Positions 48,205 through 60,580 of a DNA stretch of 64,000 bases are shown one piece after another. Source of the DNA: Salticus scenicus. Taxonomy: Eukaryota > Arthropoda > Arachnida > Araneae > Salticidae. The notes under the pieces were generated by a model. The model made no database searches. It saw only the letters and a list, made by a program, of their open reading frames with translations, and was not told where the DNA came from. Each line of letters begins with the position of its first letter. The first letter of the stretch is position 1. The translations under genes and the position numbers were made by a program. The stretch is taken from contig OZ005662.1 of NCBI GenBank assembly GCA_963930645.1, positions 124,001 to 188,000 on the forward strand. Reading direction: 5' to 3'.

Positions 48205-50034
48205 CGGGGTTGGCAAAAACCCGGGTTGTTTTAGAAAAACCCAACCCACTCGGGTTTTTCTGGGGTTTTCTTTGAATACATTTGTATTGCAATGTTAGAT
48301 ATATGTTATTTAGCATATTAGTTGTAATACACCTAATTATATTAAACTACTAATTAATAATTAATCTAATATTTATCTTAGAAATAAAAATTGGTTTGAT
48401 TCTAATATTAAAATAGTGTTAATTAGTAAGATTAAGCTATATTTTATTTTAATGTATGCTTATTCGAATTTAAATTCTTAAGTACAATACATATTAATTA
48501 AATTTTTTAGTTCCACATCATACTATAGATGGAGAACTTAAATAATCGTGAAAATTTTCGACCTCATTTTTTTTTTTTTTTCATTTTTACACATTTTCAC
48601 GTGTAAGGAATACGAAAAATGACAAAATTTGTATGGTGTGTATTAGTTTGTTAGTCCGTTAGTCTGTGTACACGATGTCTCAAGAACAAATTGTCACATA
48701 GAAGTCAGATCAGTTTTAAAATATTACTTTCGACACTGGCAAGAACCCTATTCATTTGCAATATTCGAATTAAAAAACTTTGTAAGTTATTAAAAATTTA
48801 TGCTTTTCTTAACATGGGAAAATAGGGCAAAATTTTACATTTAAGTAAAATTTTGCATTAAATGGAAAATTTTTATGAAAAAAATGTGAGACCAGTTTTA
48901 AAATATGCGTTTTGATGTCGGAATGAACATCAGTAACTAGAAACATGCTACTTTGAAAATTTTGCAAGTACTGGCATGAATATCATAGAGTATAAATTTT
49001 CCAATTAAAAGAATTCGTAAATTATTTGGAACTTACAATTTACTTAAAATGGCAGAATAGGGCAGAATTGAGCATAAATGTCCATTTTGAGGATCATAAA
49101 TATATCAGACAACTTCAAAATAACATTTATGATACTTGTTTGAACATAATTGACTACAAATATTCTAATAGGAAAATTTTGCAAGTTACTCGTAATTTAA
49201 GAATTTATCAACATAGCAAAATAGGGCGATATCCCATATAAATATGCATTTTGAGATTTTGAGGATTGTTGCATTGGAAATAGTAGCATGAAAACAAAAC
49301 TACGAAATTGATCCTAATAAAATAAATTAATAGATTAGAATAAGATAAATATATCAAAATGAATGGTGGATAGCCTATTAGGTGGGGATTTCATTGTGTC
49401 AAGTGTTTAGTCGATTCATTTATCTTAACATGATAATCATGTTAAGAAAATGTTCTGTACTAGAAATGTATGAGAACATATATATGATGGGGAACTGAGC
49501 AGAGTCCACTTATGCCAACTAGTTTTAATTATAAAAATAAGTTGCACTGCTTTGTCATTTTTTTTTTAAGTTTTTTAATAGTTGAAACGGTTATAGAAAA
49601 AAATTTTATGTTATTAGATTTATAATTATGTTGCTACTAAAATTAAAATAAAATTATAAAGTTTTAAAACTAAACAATTTAATTAGTTAAATATTGATTC
49701 TGGGCAACATTTATATCCACTGTTAAACAAAAATATCGTTCAGCTTTACAGGAAAAGGAAAACTGAACCAATTATAGAAGATAAACTTGCTTTTATTACA
49801 TTTATAACTGTAGTTACTTTTTATGATTAAATACTATTTTCTAGAAAATAACAATAAGAGTTTTTTCTTTAAAGTTAAGGTGTTTTCTATACTGTATAGA
49901 TCGGATTTGTAAATTATAAATAGTTTTTAACAAAAACCCACTAATTTGCAAAAACCCAGTGGGTTTTTGTTGGTGGGTCCGCCCAGAAAATCACGGGCGG
50001 GTTTTTATGGGCTGGGCCCAGTTTACCAACCCTG
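48205..50034. mobile_element. 1.83-kb hAT-like non-autonomous element
   Basis: Ends CGGGGTTGGCAAAAACCCGG and CCAGTTTACCAACCCTG region are inverted repeats with extra 'aaaaaccc' and 'cgggttttt' blocks subterminally on both sides. Flanking octamers ctttaaac (48,197) and ctttaatc (50,035) match at 7 of 8, as expected for hAT. The interior is AT-rich; units with 'aaaatagggca' near 48,830, 49,060 and 49,220 suggest a degenerate internal repeat. No hAT transposase or BED/dimerisation domain was recognised. Confidence 0.8.
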
Positions 50035-50042
50035 CTTTAATC

Positions 50043-52010
50043 ACCCTTTATTAAATTCTAGCAGCTATAAAGAAGTAGAATTGTTCAATAACTTACACTC
50101 ATGTAATTTTTTGAGATGCCCTAATCCCTGTGCTAATGATCAGCGACCATACACCTCATGGAATCCTTATGATTTTTAATTTTTCTCATACATAACATAT
50201 ATGTCAATATTCTTTATAACATGTTTAAATATATATAGAGGTAGAACTGTTCACAATGATTAACTATCATCATTTTTATAACTATAATGCTTTGATCATA
50301 TCTAACTGATTAACAAACATTACATATGCAATCTTGTGATAAAAATATTACCTACTATTGAAACTTGTAACTTCATTTTTACCATGTTTTTATTAACTTC
50401 GATTCTTGTTTGTTTGTTTGTCTGGTACAAATCTTGCAATCTATTTTTAACTAACTCCCCTACATTTGAAACTTTTTGTATAAATCAGAACCCGGTGACA
50501 ACACAATACTCCAAAGCTCGATTTTTGAATAGTGTTCTTTTAATTAATTAAAATATGAAAATAATAAGCTCCTAATAGCAATAAAAATAGCCATTAAAAT
50601 ATTAGCTATAATTTAATTGTTGCCAAAAAAAAAAAAATAAATAAATAAATAAATAAATAAATAAATACGTGTCCATTTTCTTTCGACATAAAAATAAACA
50701 CGTTTAATTAAACGTGAACGTTAAAAAATTATAAAAAGTTAAACGATGCATCTCATAAAAATTGATGTTATTATCACTTTAAAAAATTTATACACATTGA
50801 TAAGTGCTAATGTAGTTCATGATGCTAATATACGTATTTATTTTAAAAACCAACTTTTTTTTTTCATTATTATTATTATTATTAGTTCACTGAACTGAGT
50901 CCGCGTGCTTAAACATTGCTTATTTATTATTTTTTATCCTTGCATATTTTATTAATGATTTATCAGGAAATTTAAAAACCTGGTATATAAAAAGTTTTCT
51001 TTTTTGTCTTATAATTATTTTCTGTTACTTATTATAAAGTTATGCTACAGATTATTTTTTAGTGCCCATATAGCTGTCACAGATTCTCAGAAAAAATTCT
51101 GCTACTGAGTCAGGGTTTAAGCCGAGTAAAAATTATTTTTAGCAAAAAAGCTAAAATCAGAAAAAAAGCTTTAGCAAAATACTAAAATGCCAGGAATAGT
51201 AGAAAAAGATGAATATCAGTTTACACGTTATTCTAAACGCCTCAATATGTTTGATTTTCATTTGTCATTTAAACTTAAAAGTTTTTAATCAGGTCTTTAA
51301 AGAGTTATACACAGAAGGTAATTTTTTTTTAATTTGAAATGAAAGACAAAAAAGTAAAACTGTAACCAGATCAATTTGAATATAGTACAAGCATATATTT
51401 TACCTCATTTATTGGCAGACATGAAAAACATTAAACTTTTTAGATTATTACTTTATATTGTAAACTTTTTTAAAGCAATATGAACGTCTTAGATACAACT
51501 TATATTCTTTTTCTGGAGATATAATTATCACTAATTATAGCATGTAAAACTACATTAAGCTTATACTGTATCTGAATATCTGAAAATAAAAACATAACTT
51601 ACCAAAACAAAAAAAAGGTAAGTAATTTAAGTGAAATTTGTTTATTACTATTCAAAGCTTTTCGGTTTACAATTTATAATTTTTCTTTTATTCATATTAG
51701 ACCACTTTACAAATGCCTGATGTTTATTTACAAGTTGATTTCCAGTATGCGATTCTTATGCGTAGTTCAGAGTTTGATTTTCCTTATATGCATGAACCAA
51801 TGCATTTTTCTTGATCAACGTTGCGATATTTTTTCCATGAAAGATTCGTTAAAATATTTTCGCTGAATTTTTTTTTTTTTCAATTTGTGTTTAGTAAGAT
51901 GCTTTAGCAAAAAAACGAAAACGTGTTATTTCATTTGGGCATTTTGGGTAAGTCTTTTAGCATTTCGCGAAAAATGCTACCATAGCAGAAACACTGTACT
52001 GAGGTAATGA
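50043..52010. other. AT-rich non-coding stretch with (AAAT)n
   Basis: 50,043-50,220 resembles the sequence left of the hAT-like element (about 48,020-48,196), showing that the element landed in an older tandem repeat. An (AAAT)n tract lies at 50,635-50,668 and (ATT)n near 50,865. 'tcactgaactgagtccgcg' at 50,886 is the reverse of a segment at 26,136. No gene is supported. Confidence 0.5.
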
Positions 52011-52011
52011 C

Positions 52012-52190
52012 AAAATTTCCATTTTATATATACAGTAAAACATTATTTACATGTTTTTTGCATTTATACATCCTTTTAATGAAGTCCTGATTCATTCCTA
52101 TTCAATTTAATGAAAAATTCATGTGTATGCCACACAGTATCAGTTATATGTCTTTTCTACTTTTCTAAAATTCACAAAATTTCACGACCG
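52012..52190 (+). repeat. Dispersed repeat, copy 2
   Basis: Direct counterpart of 46,905-47,090; begins 'aaaatttccattttatatat' and ends 'ttttctaaaattcacaaa'. Confidence 0.75.
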
Positions 52191-52732
52191 ATCATTACTT
52201 TACCATTCTAAATATAAATTTTGATCAGTATGTGAACTGTGATACAATATCATTACTTTGGAATTATTCGCTATCTATTAATTAACTGAATAGAAACTGT
52301 CCAATGTTAATTAAAGAGATGATGACATTGAATGCGAAGAAGTTATTCTACTTTCCTTTAAAGCTGTAATGGACTGCTTTTTTTTTTTTTTTTTTTTTTT
52401 GTCAAAACACAAGGGAAAAATCATTTACAGAACTTAATTCACAATATAGTTCTTAATATTCACAGACAATCAACACATCAGGTAATTATTAAAAATTTTA
52501 TGTAATTAAATACGGATATAAATCGTACAATATTTATGATTAGAGATATGCAAAATACATAATTAATACTCAAAATGTGTTAATATAGTTTTCCAGATAT
52601 GTAATACAAAACTCAAGATACAGATATATCTTAGTATACTCAAGTCATGTATTAATGATTTTTCTAACTTTTTTTTTTTTTTTTTTTTAAGTTTAATTAT
52701 TTTCAAATATAAATTCCCTAAACTAGTTACTT

Positions 52733-52769
<37 letters not shown>

Positions 52770-52930
52770 CTTAATTAGTATGAATTTTGCAGATAAATTT
52801 GCAGTAATGTAAGTTTTCTTTTTTTTTATTTTTATTATCACATGTAAAAATTAGAAATGAAATAAACATTATAAAAAATCCAAAGTATACTATGCTTTAA
52901 AATCATTAATTACAGTAAAACTATTACACA
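52191..52930. other. AT-rich non-coding stretch
   Basis: Poly-T (52,379-52,400, 52,669-52,688) and poly-A (52,739-52,766) runs; nothing else recognised. Confidence 0.5.
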
Positions 52931-52935
52931 TAAAT

Positions 52936-53065
52936 GAGGAGCAAACATTCAAACCATGTTTTCACCTTCGGATACAATTTTTCAGACAACAAAAAAACTA
53001 ATAAATTAAAAAATAACTCAATTTTTTTATTTTTGGAAAAAACTTGGTTTGAACGTTTGCTCCTC
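52936..53065. mobile_element. 130-bp MITE
   Basis: Inverted termini GAGGAGCAAACATTCAAACC (left) and GGTTTGAACGTTTGCTCCTC (right) differ at one position. AAAT lies next to each end and could be a short target duplication. AT-rich core, no coding capacity. Confidence 0.75.
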
Positions 53066-53168
53066 AAATGTTTCAATTCAATAAAATATTAAAGTAGTAA
53101 ACATATGTAATGTGCAATGTATAGCAGGTATATACCTAAATTTGGAAAATATATAGCAGCATGTTAAT

Positions 53169-53396
53169 GGTTTGGTTTGGTTTGGTTTGATGAGTACATG
53201 AGATTTATTGCTTGCCTCTAGGGCCGCTTATATCTCGAAGAATCCACACCACAAGGGTTTACAAGATTTTATGACAAGAACAGATACAAGAACATGAACA
53301 AGGACAATACATACATCCATGCCTTCTCCGGGATTCGAACCCGGGCCCAACTGTGTAGAAGTCAGGGACGCTAACCACTCCACCGTCTGGGCGGCG
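53169..53396 (-). mobile_element. tRNA-derived SINE with exact target duplication
   Basis: On the minus strand the element starts with a tRNA-like head (box A 'gtggagtggttagcgtc', box B 'gggttcgaatcccgg'), continues with a tRNA-unrelated body, and ends in an (AAACC)n tail (plus strand tttgg units, 53,169-53,190). The 10-bp sequence gcatgttaat flanks it on both sides (53,159-53,168 and 53,397-53,406), showing LINE-type target-primed insertion. The intact box B and exact duplication suggest a fairly young copy. Confidence 0.88.
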
Positions 53397-53996
53397 CATG
53401 TTAATTAGTAGCACTGTTTGAAACTACTTGCTTTGTTTGTATTGCCATCTTCAGAAACTAAAATATTTTTTTGTCAATTTCAATATCAGTGTTGCTAACA
53501 TATTTTCATTATATAATCATATAGGTAATGATGATGTATATAAATGTGGATTTTTGTAGGCGTATGAACTTATTAGTTTTCATTTTATTTAATGAAATAT
53601 AATTTACACCCAAATCATCCCGATCATCCCTACTGTATTAGCAATTCATAAAATACGTAAAATTTGCATCTACAAGGAAAATAAATTAAAAATAATATAC
53701 ACTTCCATTACTATGATTTAGAGGTAAGTATTTTACAGTTTTATTTTCTGAAAAAGTAGTTATTCATAGATAATTTTTTCCAAAAAGTAAATAAATGTCT
53801 GTTGGTCAGTTGGCTGAAACTGAAATATCCTCAATCATAAACAAATCACTTGTAACCTCTATTTTCCGAGTATGCCTGTTTTAAAGTTTAAAACTTCAAT
53901 ATCCAAACATTTACTCAAAAAATTTGTTACAGTAATAGAATAAATTGAAACTAAATAAATAAAATTTCAGAATAAGGGAAAAATGTGCTTTACGAT

Positions 53997-55342
53997 ACTG
54001 CTTGGCGATTTTTTTCAAACTCGCCAATTTGGCACGTTTTCGCGGTTGTGTTTGCCAACTTTTTTAAAATGGCTAATTTTACGTGTTTTAAAAAAACTAC
54101 CTAAAAATAAAGCGTGAAAAGTAGCTTTTCAAAAACTTGAACAAAAGAAAATACAAATTTTAAAAATTTCCACAGTTTTCATTCAGGAAAAGTACAAAAT
54201 ATTAATTATTACAAGGCAGGTAAGTAGGGTTTAATGCCACACTAGTATGGGCAATTTTAAATATTACAAAACAAAAAATACCACATATAATTAAAAAAAC
54301 ACAACAAATAAATATATAAATAAAAAAATAAGTTTTTTCACTTACCCAAACTTTTGTAGAAAATATTTCCCTTGGAATAAAAAATGAATCCTCCGTCAAA
54401 AATAAAAATTTTCATCTAAACTAAATAACCATCTACACAAGTCAAATTAACAGAATTTAAAATACTACTCTAAACTTTCTGTCAAATATATTCAAAATAC
54501 ATACTGCATGCTCTAAAAGCATTAATTAACAAACTTTTTACTTTAAAAAAGAAAGACCAGACCAGAAACGTCTACTAACAGCAGCATGGACATAAGTAAA
54601 AATAAAAAATCGTCTCCTGTTGCCATTATTAAAAAGAAAAACAAACCAAACATATCAAATAAACTCCAAGGTACGTAAGTAGATTGGATTCAACGTCGCT
54701 CGTAATCTGCACCTCAACCTTACCCGCAATCTGCATGAATCTTTAAAATGCACGAAATTTCGTTTCACAGCGATTAGTAATATGCACGTTTGTATGTTGC
54801 AAGTACATGAAGACTAAAAAAAAACATCATTAAATACCCCACCCGCAATATGCATGAATCTTTAAAACTGCATGAAATTTTGTTTTGCATCAATCAGTAA
54901 CACGTACATGAAAACCACATACACACACACACAAAAAAAAAAAAATCACTAAATACGTCTCCTGCAAACTCCACGAATCTTTGAAACGTACGAAATTTTT
55001 TTGTTTGGCAACAATCAGATTCGTGAAAATTAGAGCCCCTTAAATAAATAATAGGCCGGCGCATCACCGCCATTTTTTTGCCTCGTAAGAGGACAACATT
55101 TCCGCTTGGCGATTTTATCGCTTCACTGGTGGTTTTAAGAAATTTTCATCTAAAAATAAAATCGACCAAAAATGATAAGCAACACAAGTAATCTGTTTCT
55201 GTTTCTTAAATAATTCATAACATTTGAAAGGGGAAAAAAAAAAAAGAGCGTACCAATTAAAATTGGAAAGTTTTTTTCAACGACCTAATACTATCAGGAC
55301 ACGGAAACAAGACAACTTTGGCGAACCAAAAAAACGTCGCCA
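53997..55342. mobile_element. Possible 1.35-kb TIR element with internal 119-bp tandem array
   Basis: 'cttggcgatttttttcaaac' followed by 'tcgccaa' at the left (about 54,000) is mirrored by 'ttggcgaacc', a run of A, then 'cgtcgccaag' at the right (about 55,318-55,342). A further 'cttggcgattttatcgc' lies at 55,106. No target duplication was found, so the boundaries are tentative. Confidence 0.45.
54690..55030. repeat. 119-bp tandem repeat, three units
   Basis: 'cccgcaatctgcatgaatct' and its variants start at 54,723, 54,842 and 54,961, a constant 119-bp step; each continues with 'aaaatgcacgaaatttcgtt'-type sequence and a 'caatcag' segment. Non-coding. Confidence 0.82.
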
Positions 55343-56343
55343 AGACTCTACAAACACACAGTAAAAAAGCGTTTCTTAAAATAATTTATGGTTATTAAAA
55401 TACATATTTAGATTTAAATAATACTTTTTTTTTAATTTTTTACTTTACAAATGTCAGAAATGCAAAGAAAAGTATAAGTGAATAACAATAAAACTTACTA
55501 TGCAAAGCTGTGCATTAAGTCCCGGGATCCAAGAATCTGGACGACAATTCGCAGCCAATTTTCTCCTTCTTGCATTATCCGAAGGAAACTTAAACATTTT
55601 GCATCCTTTTCTAAGATCTCTAAGACCAAAAATTCAGTTTTAATTATCTTTCTTTATCTCATTTAGATTCATTTTCTAAAATATCACCATTAAAAAAAAT
55701 GTTACTTTTCTTTTTTCCACCCTTGAAAACTTGGCAATATATTTCAATGTTTACATTGGTTGTGAGCTACCTTTTTATATTGCAAACCAAATTTTTTTGA
55801 GATGAATTTTTTAAAAGTAGACATACAAAAAACAGGCAATTTGAATTTTGAAATTTAATGGAACTTTGTCATAAATGCAGGTTGAATGTTTATATCAATT
55901 TACATCAATAAGTCCTTTTAAGGCATGGCTTTCCTTTTTATATAATATTTTACTTTTAATACCAACTTATTTCATCCAAGAGCTTTAAAAATTACAATTA
56001 TATGCTTAATCATTTAATAATTTTATATTCTTATTACAATTTCGTAAACAAAGTAAAAAAAATACAGAATATAAAAGAACGCAGGAAAAAAGAGGAGAAA
56101 CCATTCAATTTTTTTAATGCTCTGTAACAAAATTTTTAAAAAGGTATTTTTAACTATTATCACAGCAAAGTTGAAAGCAGTGGAGAAAGAGGGGGGTAAT
56201 TGAAATTAAAACTATGAAATATCACATTTTTATTCTTAGAAAAATGAAGATATATATATTATTAAAATATTGTTAATTATGCTAATTTCATGTCTATATT
56301 GAAATATTTAAATTCATTATATACTCATATTAATGAAGAATTG

Positions 56344-56377
<34 letters not shown>

Positions 56378-57050
56378 AAGTTTTGACCAGGTTTTTTAAA
56401 AAATGAACAACCTTGCTTATAAGTTTAAAAAGCCTTACAGTGTTTTTGTTAAATTTTAAAATTATTAATCTAATTGTTTATTCATAACATATACAATTTG
56501 TATGCTCGACAAGTAGTCTGCTAATAAATCTTCGCCGTAATGAGGTCAGATAGCACATTATCTGTACATAATTACAACACGAAGATATTAATCTAAATAT
56601 TAGTACTTTTCTTTTTCATATTGGAAAAAATAGGATCAATAAATACGAAATTAAAGGTTTTATTTATTATTATTATTTTTTTAATAAGCAAATGAATATA
56701 ACATAATAATTATTGAAATACGAGAAGACAAACATAATTGAAATGTGAAGGAAACATACCTTTTCTGCTTTTCGTGTGTATCCATTCTGCTCGAATTTTA
56801 TCCTCTTTTGGGAATTCGTGCATGGAAATTTTTCCCTGCCCATCGTCAAAATAATGAATCCGACTATCAGCGTTGCAAAAAGGTATGCAACTCCTCATAT
56901 TATTATAAGTACTAATCTAAAATCTTGGATATACTAATGACTGCTATCTCATTCCCGCTCTTTCATGTACAACGCGTTCTAATAATACCAGTTTGTTTGT
57001 TCTACTCACGAGCACGTGGGTCAAAAAGCATCCTCTAAAAATTGACTCGG
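55343..57050. other. AT-rich stretch without recognised gene
   Basis: Contains a (TA)n tract near 56,346-56,369. Short ORFs at 55,478-55,666 (plus) and 56,710-56,898 (minus) have ordinary composition but no recognisable motif, and splice context is not convincing. They are left uncalled. Confidence 0.45.
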
Positions 57051-57062
57051 GTAAATTCGGTG

Positions 57063-57917
57063 CAGTGTTTCCAGACTTGGGGATTTCTCCCCATTTTGGG
57101 GATTTTTGAAGCTTCAGAGGAAACATTTGGGAACAGAGATTTAGTGAGGAACAGTTTGGGGAAAAGAAAAATTTTGGGGAAATACACAGCGATTTTCTTT
57201 AAAATTTGTAAAAGATAACATTTTCCTAAAATTCAATAAAAACAAAAAAATAAGCAATTCTGAATGCTATTTGTATTTCAGAAAGAGAAAAGCAACATTT
57301 TCATCTTTTTGATTATAAAATTTATTCTTTTTTTTTCTCCACTTGTAATCTCTGATTCCAGGAATTATTTGGTTTATATGTGTTGTAGCAAGTATAGTGA
57401 ATTCTAAATACTTACTGATTAGAGCTTCGCTTGAATAATCAAACTTATAGCTGAACTAGCCTAAATTTGGATGCTTTGTCTTAGCTAGCTTGAATTAAAC
57501 TTGCAGGGATGGAATATTCAGTTTGACGAAAGCTCTTTAAGCTCCCTGGGTCTGGGTATACTTTGTTTTTCAAGCATTAAAAAAAAAAAAAAACTGTTTT
57601 TTATATACTTATGGGTGAAGTACAAATGATTAAAGATGAGGAAACTCAGAAAGTTAGACAAATAGACTCAGCCAAATTAAAAATTTTCCAAAAACTAGCG
57701 TATTGAAATTAATTTTTGCACATGGGGATTTTTTTCTATAAAGGGCTTCATTTGGGGAAAAATGTGAGCTTAAATTTATTAAATATTTTTTAACTTTTTC
57801 CAAAAAATTTACATTTTTAGAATACATTGAGTTGGGAATTTTTTTGGAAAAAACAATTGTTTTGGGGAAATTTGAGAACTGTTCGGTGAAATTCGCTTTG
57901 GACCATCTGGCAACACT
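57063..57917. mobile_element. hAT-like insertion in the zinc-finger upstream repeat
   Basis: The left end CAGTGTTTCCAGACTTGGGG and right end CATCTGGCAACACT are inverted repeats resembling the termini of the MITEs at 1,782 and 12,208. Both subterminal regions carry many 'ttggggaaa' units. Sequence outside (left 'attcggtg', right 'cggtcgttccc') is close to 'attccgtggttccc' at the uninterrupted paralogous position 61,175-61,187, supporting an insertion with a short CGGT-containing duplication. The exact octamer is unclear. Confidence 0.55.
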
Positions 57918-58495
57918 CGGTCGTTCCCTTGGTAACAGCTTATTTTCAGCAAATTTCTATGGCAACGGTTTGGCGATTGTTCTGCGCATAAGTATAACAG
58001 CCAATGTTTTTGTTTACTTACGTAGTTTAATATTCTTTTATTCTAAAGCATCTTGATTTTGTTTTTACTTCTTTTTTATTTCGTGTAGTTGAACTTTAAC
58101 CGACAAAATGCTTAAAATAGTTGAAAAATTATTATTTGTTGTTAAATTTAGCTCTTTAAAAGTTTAAATTTCCTCTTATAAACACTTTTAAACTTTGTTG
58201 GGAAACGATGAAAAAAAAAGGTATTTTATTATTTATTAAAATGTGAAATATGTGTAAAATTATTTTAAAAACAATTTATTTCCGTCATAGGACTGTTATG
58301 TTACCTAATAATAATGATAATTTGTCGAACTGATATTTTAAATGCCAAAATACCGATAAAGGGCCAAACACAGCAACCTATTGGGGCATGTCATGTGATT
58401 CATCTTGAACCACGGAAAGCTAATCCTTCATCCATTGAATCAGCACTATAATTTATATATCTCGTTGGGTCCAACACGCAAGGCTTTTGCCACCA
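57918..58495. repeat. Duplicated zinc-finger upstream region, copy A
   Basis: 57,918-58,378 matches 61,180-61,271 plus 61,981-62,338 with the 709-bp insertion removed ('ttcccttggtaacagcttat', 'tttctatggcaacggtttgg', 'cttttattctaaa', 'tttcgtgtagttgaactt'). 58,385-58,478 then matches 62,541-62,627, just upstream of the zinc-finger ORF ('gtgattcatcttgaaccacg', 'ttatatatctcgttg'). About 200 bp of copy B is missing here. A piggyBac element interrupts it at the right. Confidence 0.85.
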
Positions 58496-58499
58496 CTAA

Positions 58500-59007
58500 C
58501 CCTAGCGTCAATGACCAAACGTTTCCCTTACTCTCAATGACCGGGTACCGCGGTACTCGCATCGAATTTCGAAAGAGTAAAGAGGAAATCAGTTTTCTTT
58601 CTACCACCCCTTATATGTAAATGGAAGTGTTCTTTATTATCGCCCTCCTTGTGAAATGTATCTACCCTGATTTTACTGAAAGAACAAAATGGCTCGTTAT
58701 TTTCCCCACGTTTTACGCGCGTTTCATTTTAGTTTGTGTGCAAGAAACGGCAGTTTTCTTAGTATTGTCATTACAATTGATTGCAGGTTTTTGGTGTTTC
58801 ATAATGAATAAGTAATTACGTTTTATCACAACTTTACTAAGAAGAAATGGAAGAATTATCTGCAAGGCAGTATGCAATGTAATGCATTTTCGTAATTTTT
58901 AGACTTAAATTTCTATATCAGCTAAAAATTAAATGCTATTTTATTATTTTAGGTTGATTTCGATAGAAATCGGCCTATTGCAATCACTTCGTTTATATAT
59001 ATATGTA

Positions 59008-59041
<34 letters not shown>

Positions 59042-60126
59042 CTCTACTATATATATACTCTATATACTCTACTATTACTTTCTACTTTACATCATGATAG
59101 AAGCACCTCTGGGGCCTACCAAAAGCCAGAAATCATTACGTTTTACAACAAAACAAAGTCTGGTGTTGACATGATGGATCAGATGCTTCGAAAGTATACA
59201 TCTCAGAGACAAACGAAAAGATGGCCACTTGCACTTTTTTTGAACATTTTGGACATATCTGCTCTATCTGCTTATATTATATATATAGCTAATGTCGATA
59301 TACGCAGCCATAAAAAGAACGACCGCCGTTTATTTTTGCGTCAGTTAGGTGAAAGCTTATGTCTTCCAACAATTCAGAAACGGTCAACAAATATTCAGAG
59401 CATGCGACATTTTCCAACCAGATCAGGAGTAGAAAGCATTTTGAAAACCTCAAACCGAGTAGAGATGCCGTCCAGCTCCAGTACTACTACAGATTCTCAG
59501 GCACGTGATTCAACAGGTAGAAAGCCAGTTGTTGGAGTTTGCCAAGCATGTCTTTTTGCTCCGAAAAAACTTCGCAGAAAAACGAGAAAATCGTGTAAAA
59601 CGTGCCGAAATCTAGTTTGTGATGAACATTCTATTACAATATGCCAATGTAAATCATGTGTTGACACTTAATTTTTATCAGTAATTATATTTTTCCGGAT
59701 AATAATAGTAATAAAGAATAATAATATGTGTTGAAAACTATTTTTTTTCTGTAATTTTATTTGTCAAGATACTACTACTACTACTACTACTAATAATAAT
59801 AATAATTATTATTATTATTATTATAAATAATTATTATTATGCTTTATTATATTTTTCATAATAAAAATCAGATAGATTTTGCATGTAGATGAGAAACAAT
59901 AATGGGTACCTGGGTACCTGGATATTGAGTAATCGTATAAGAAAGTTTAATGCAAAAAAACCCAATAATAAAATTTCCCAAAAAAGGTTACAATTGTATG
60001 TTTCAGTTCAGATTCATGTAAATAACGAGGATTAAAAGCGATTTTGCCGAGTCTTAATTAGAAATGACTAAAATTACGATGATTCACGCAAAAAGGTACC
60101 CGGGTACCTGGTCATTGACGCTAGGG
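58500..60126 (+). mobile_element. piggyBac-family element, internally deleted
   Basis: The 17-bp termini CCCTAGCGTCAATGACC (58,500) and GGTCATTGACGCTAGGG (60,110-60,126) are perfect inverted repeats. The right flank is TTAA (60,127-60,130); the left flank is CTAA, a TTAA with one change. Subterminal 'gggtacc' motifs recur near both ends and at 59,906-59,923. At 1.6 kb it is shorter than a complete piggyBac element, and only the 3' part of the transposase survives, so it could move only if another copy supplied the enzyme. Confidence 0.9.
59003..59671 (+). pseudogene. piggyBac transposase, C-terminal fragment
   Basis: Recognisable sequence begins at LLLLSTLHHDRSTSG (about 59,069); the upstream codons are only (TA)n microsatellite and should not be trusted as protein. 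FYNKTKSGVDMMDQMLRKY carries the GVDxxD block whose Asp residues include the third catalytic position of piggyBac transposases, followed by the typical RWPLALFLNILDISALSAYI. The tail has a Cys/His-rich domain (CQACLF, CKTCRNLVCDEH, CQCKSC), the zinc-binding domain used for terminal DNA recognition. The N-terminal half and first two catalytic Asp residues are missing, so the product cannot be active. Confidence 0.88.
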
Positions 60127-60130
60127 TTAA

Positions 60131-60580
60131 ATTGAATACCATATTTTTTATTTGCGAACTTCAGTAATCGTTTACAGTTCTTTTTTTCGATTAAATAATG
60201 AAAGTTGTAAAAAAATAAAGAAAAAGAGAAAAAGCGGTATTCAATTAAGTGACCTCTAGGACATGAGGACAATTTGCATTAATCTTTACACCAATATCAT
60301 CACCACATTCAGTGCAAATCGTTTTACACATAATGTAAGGTGACCAAACGTCCTCGAATGATGAGGACAGTCCTCGAATTTCGACCTATGTCCTCAACAA
60401 TTTGAAAATCATTTAAGAACAAATGTCCTTGAATTTACAAATTTATCCTCAAATTTCCTCAAATTGAAGCAAGAATTTGGTCGCCTTACATAATGGCATG
60501 TTGCGCAACTGAGGGAAATTTTGTGCTAAAAAGGGAAATTTTTAAGCAAAATGAGGGAAATTTTGATGTTTCCAGTGATC
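60131..60580. other. Non-coding flank with simple internal repeats
   Basis: Contains a short degenerate repeat of 'atgtcctc(g/a)aat' near 60,345-60,455 and 'gagggaaatttt' units near 60,510-60,560. No gene is recognised. Confidence 0.5.

Noticed and set aside
51060..52010. Possible inverted repeat around 'ttagcaaaa' motifs
   Set aside because: Only short AT-rich words match between the ends; no consistent terminal repeat or target duplication could be drawn.
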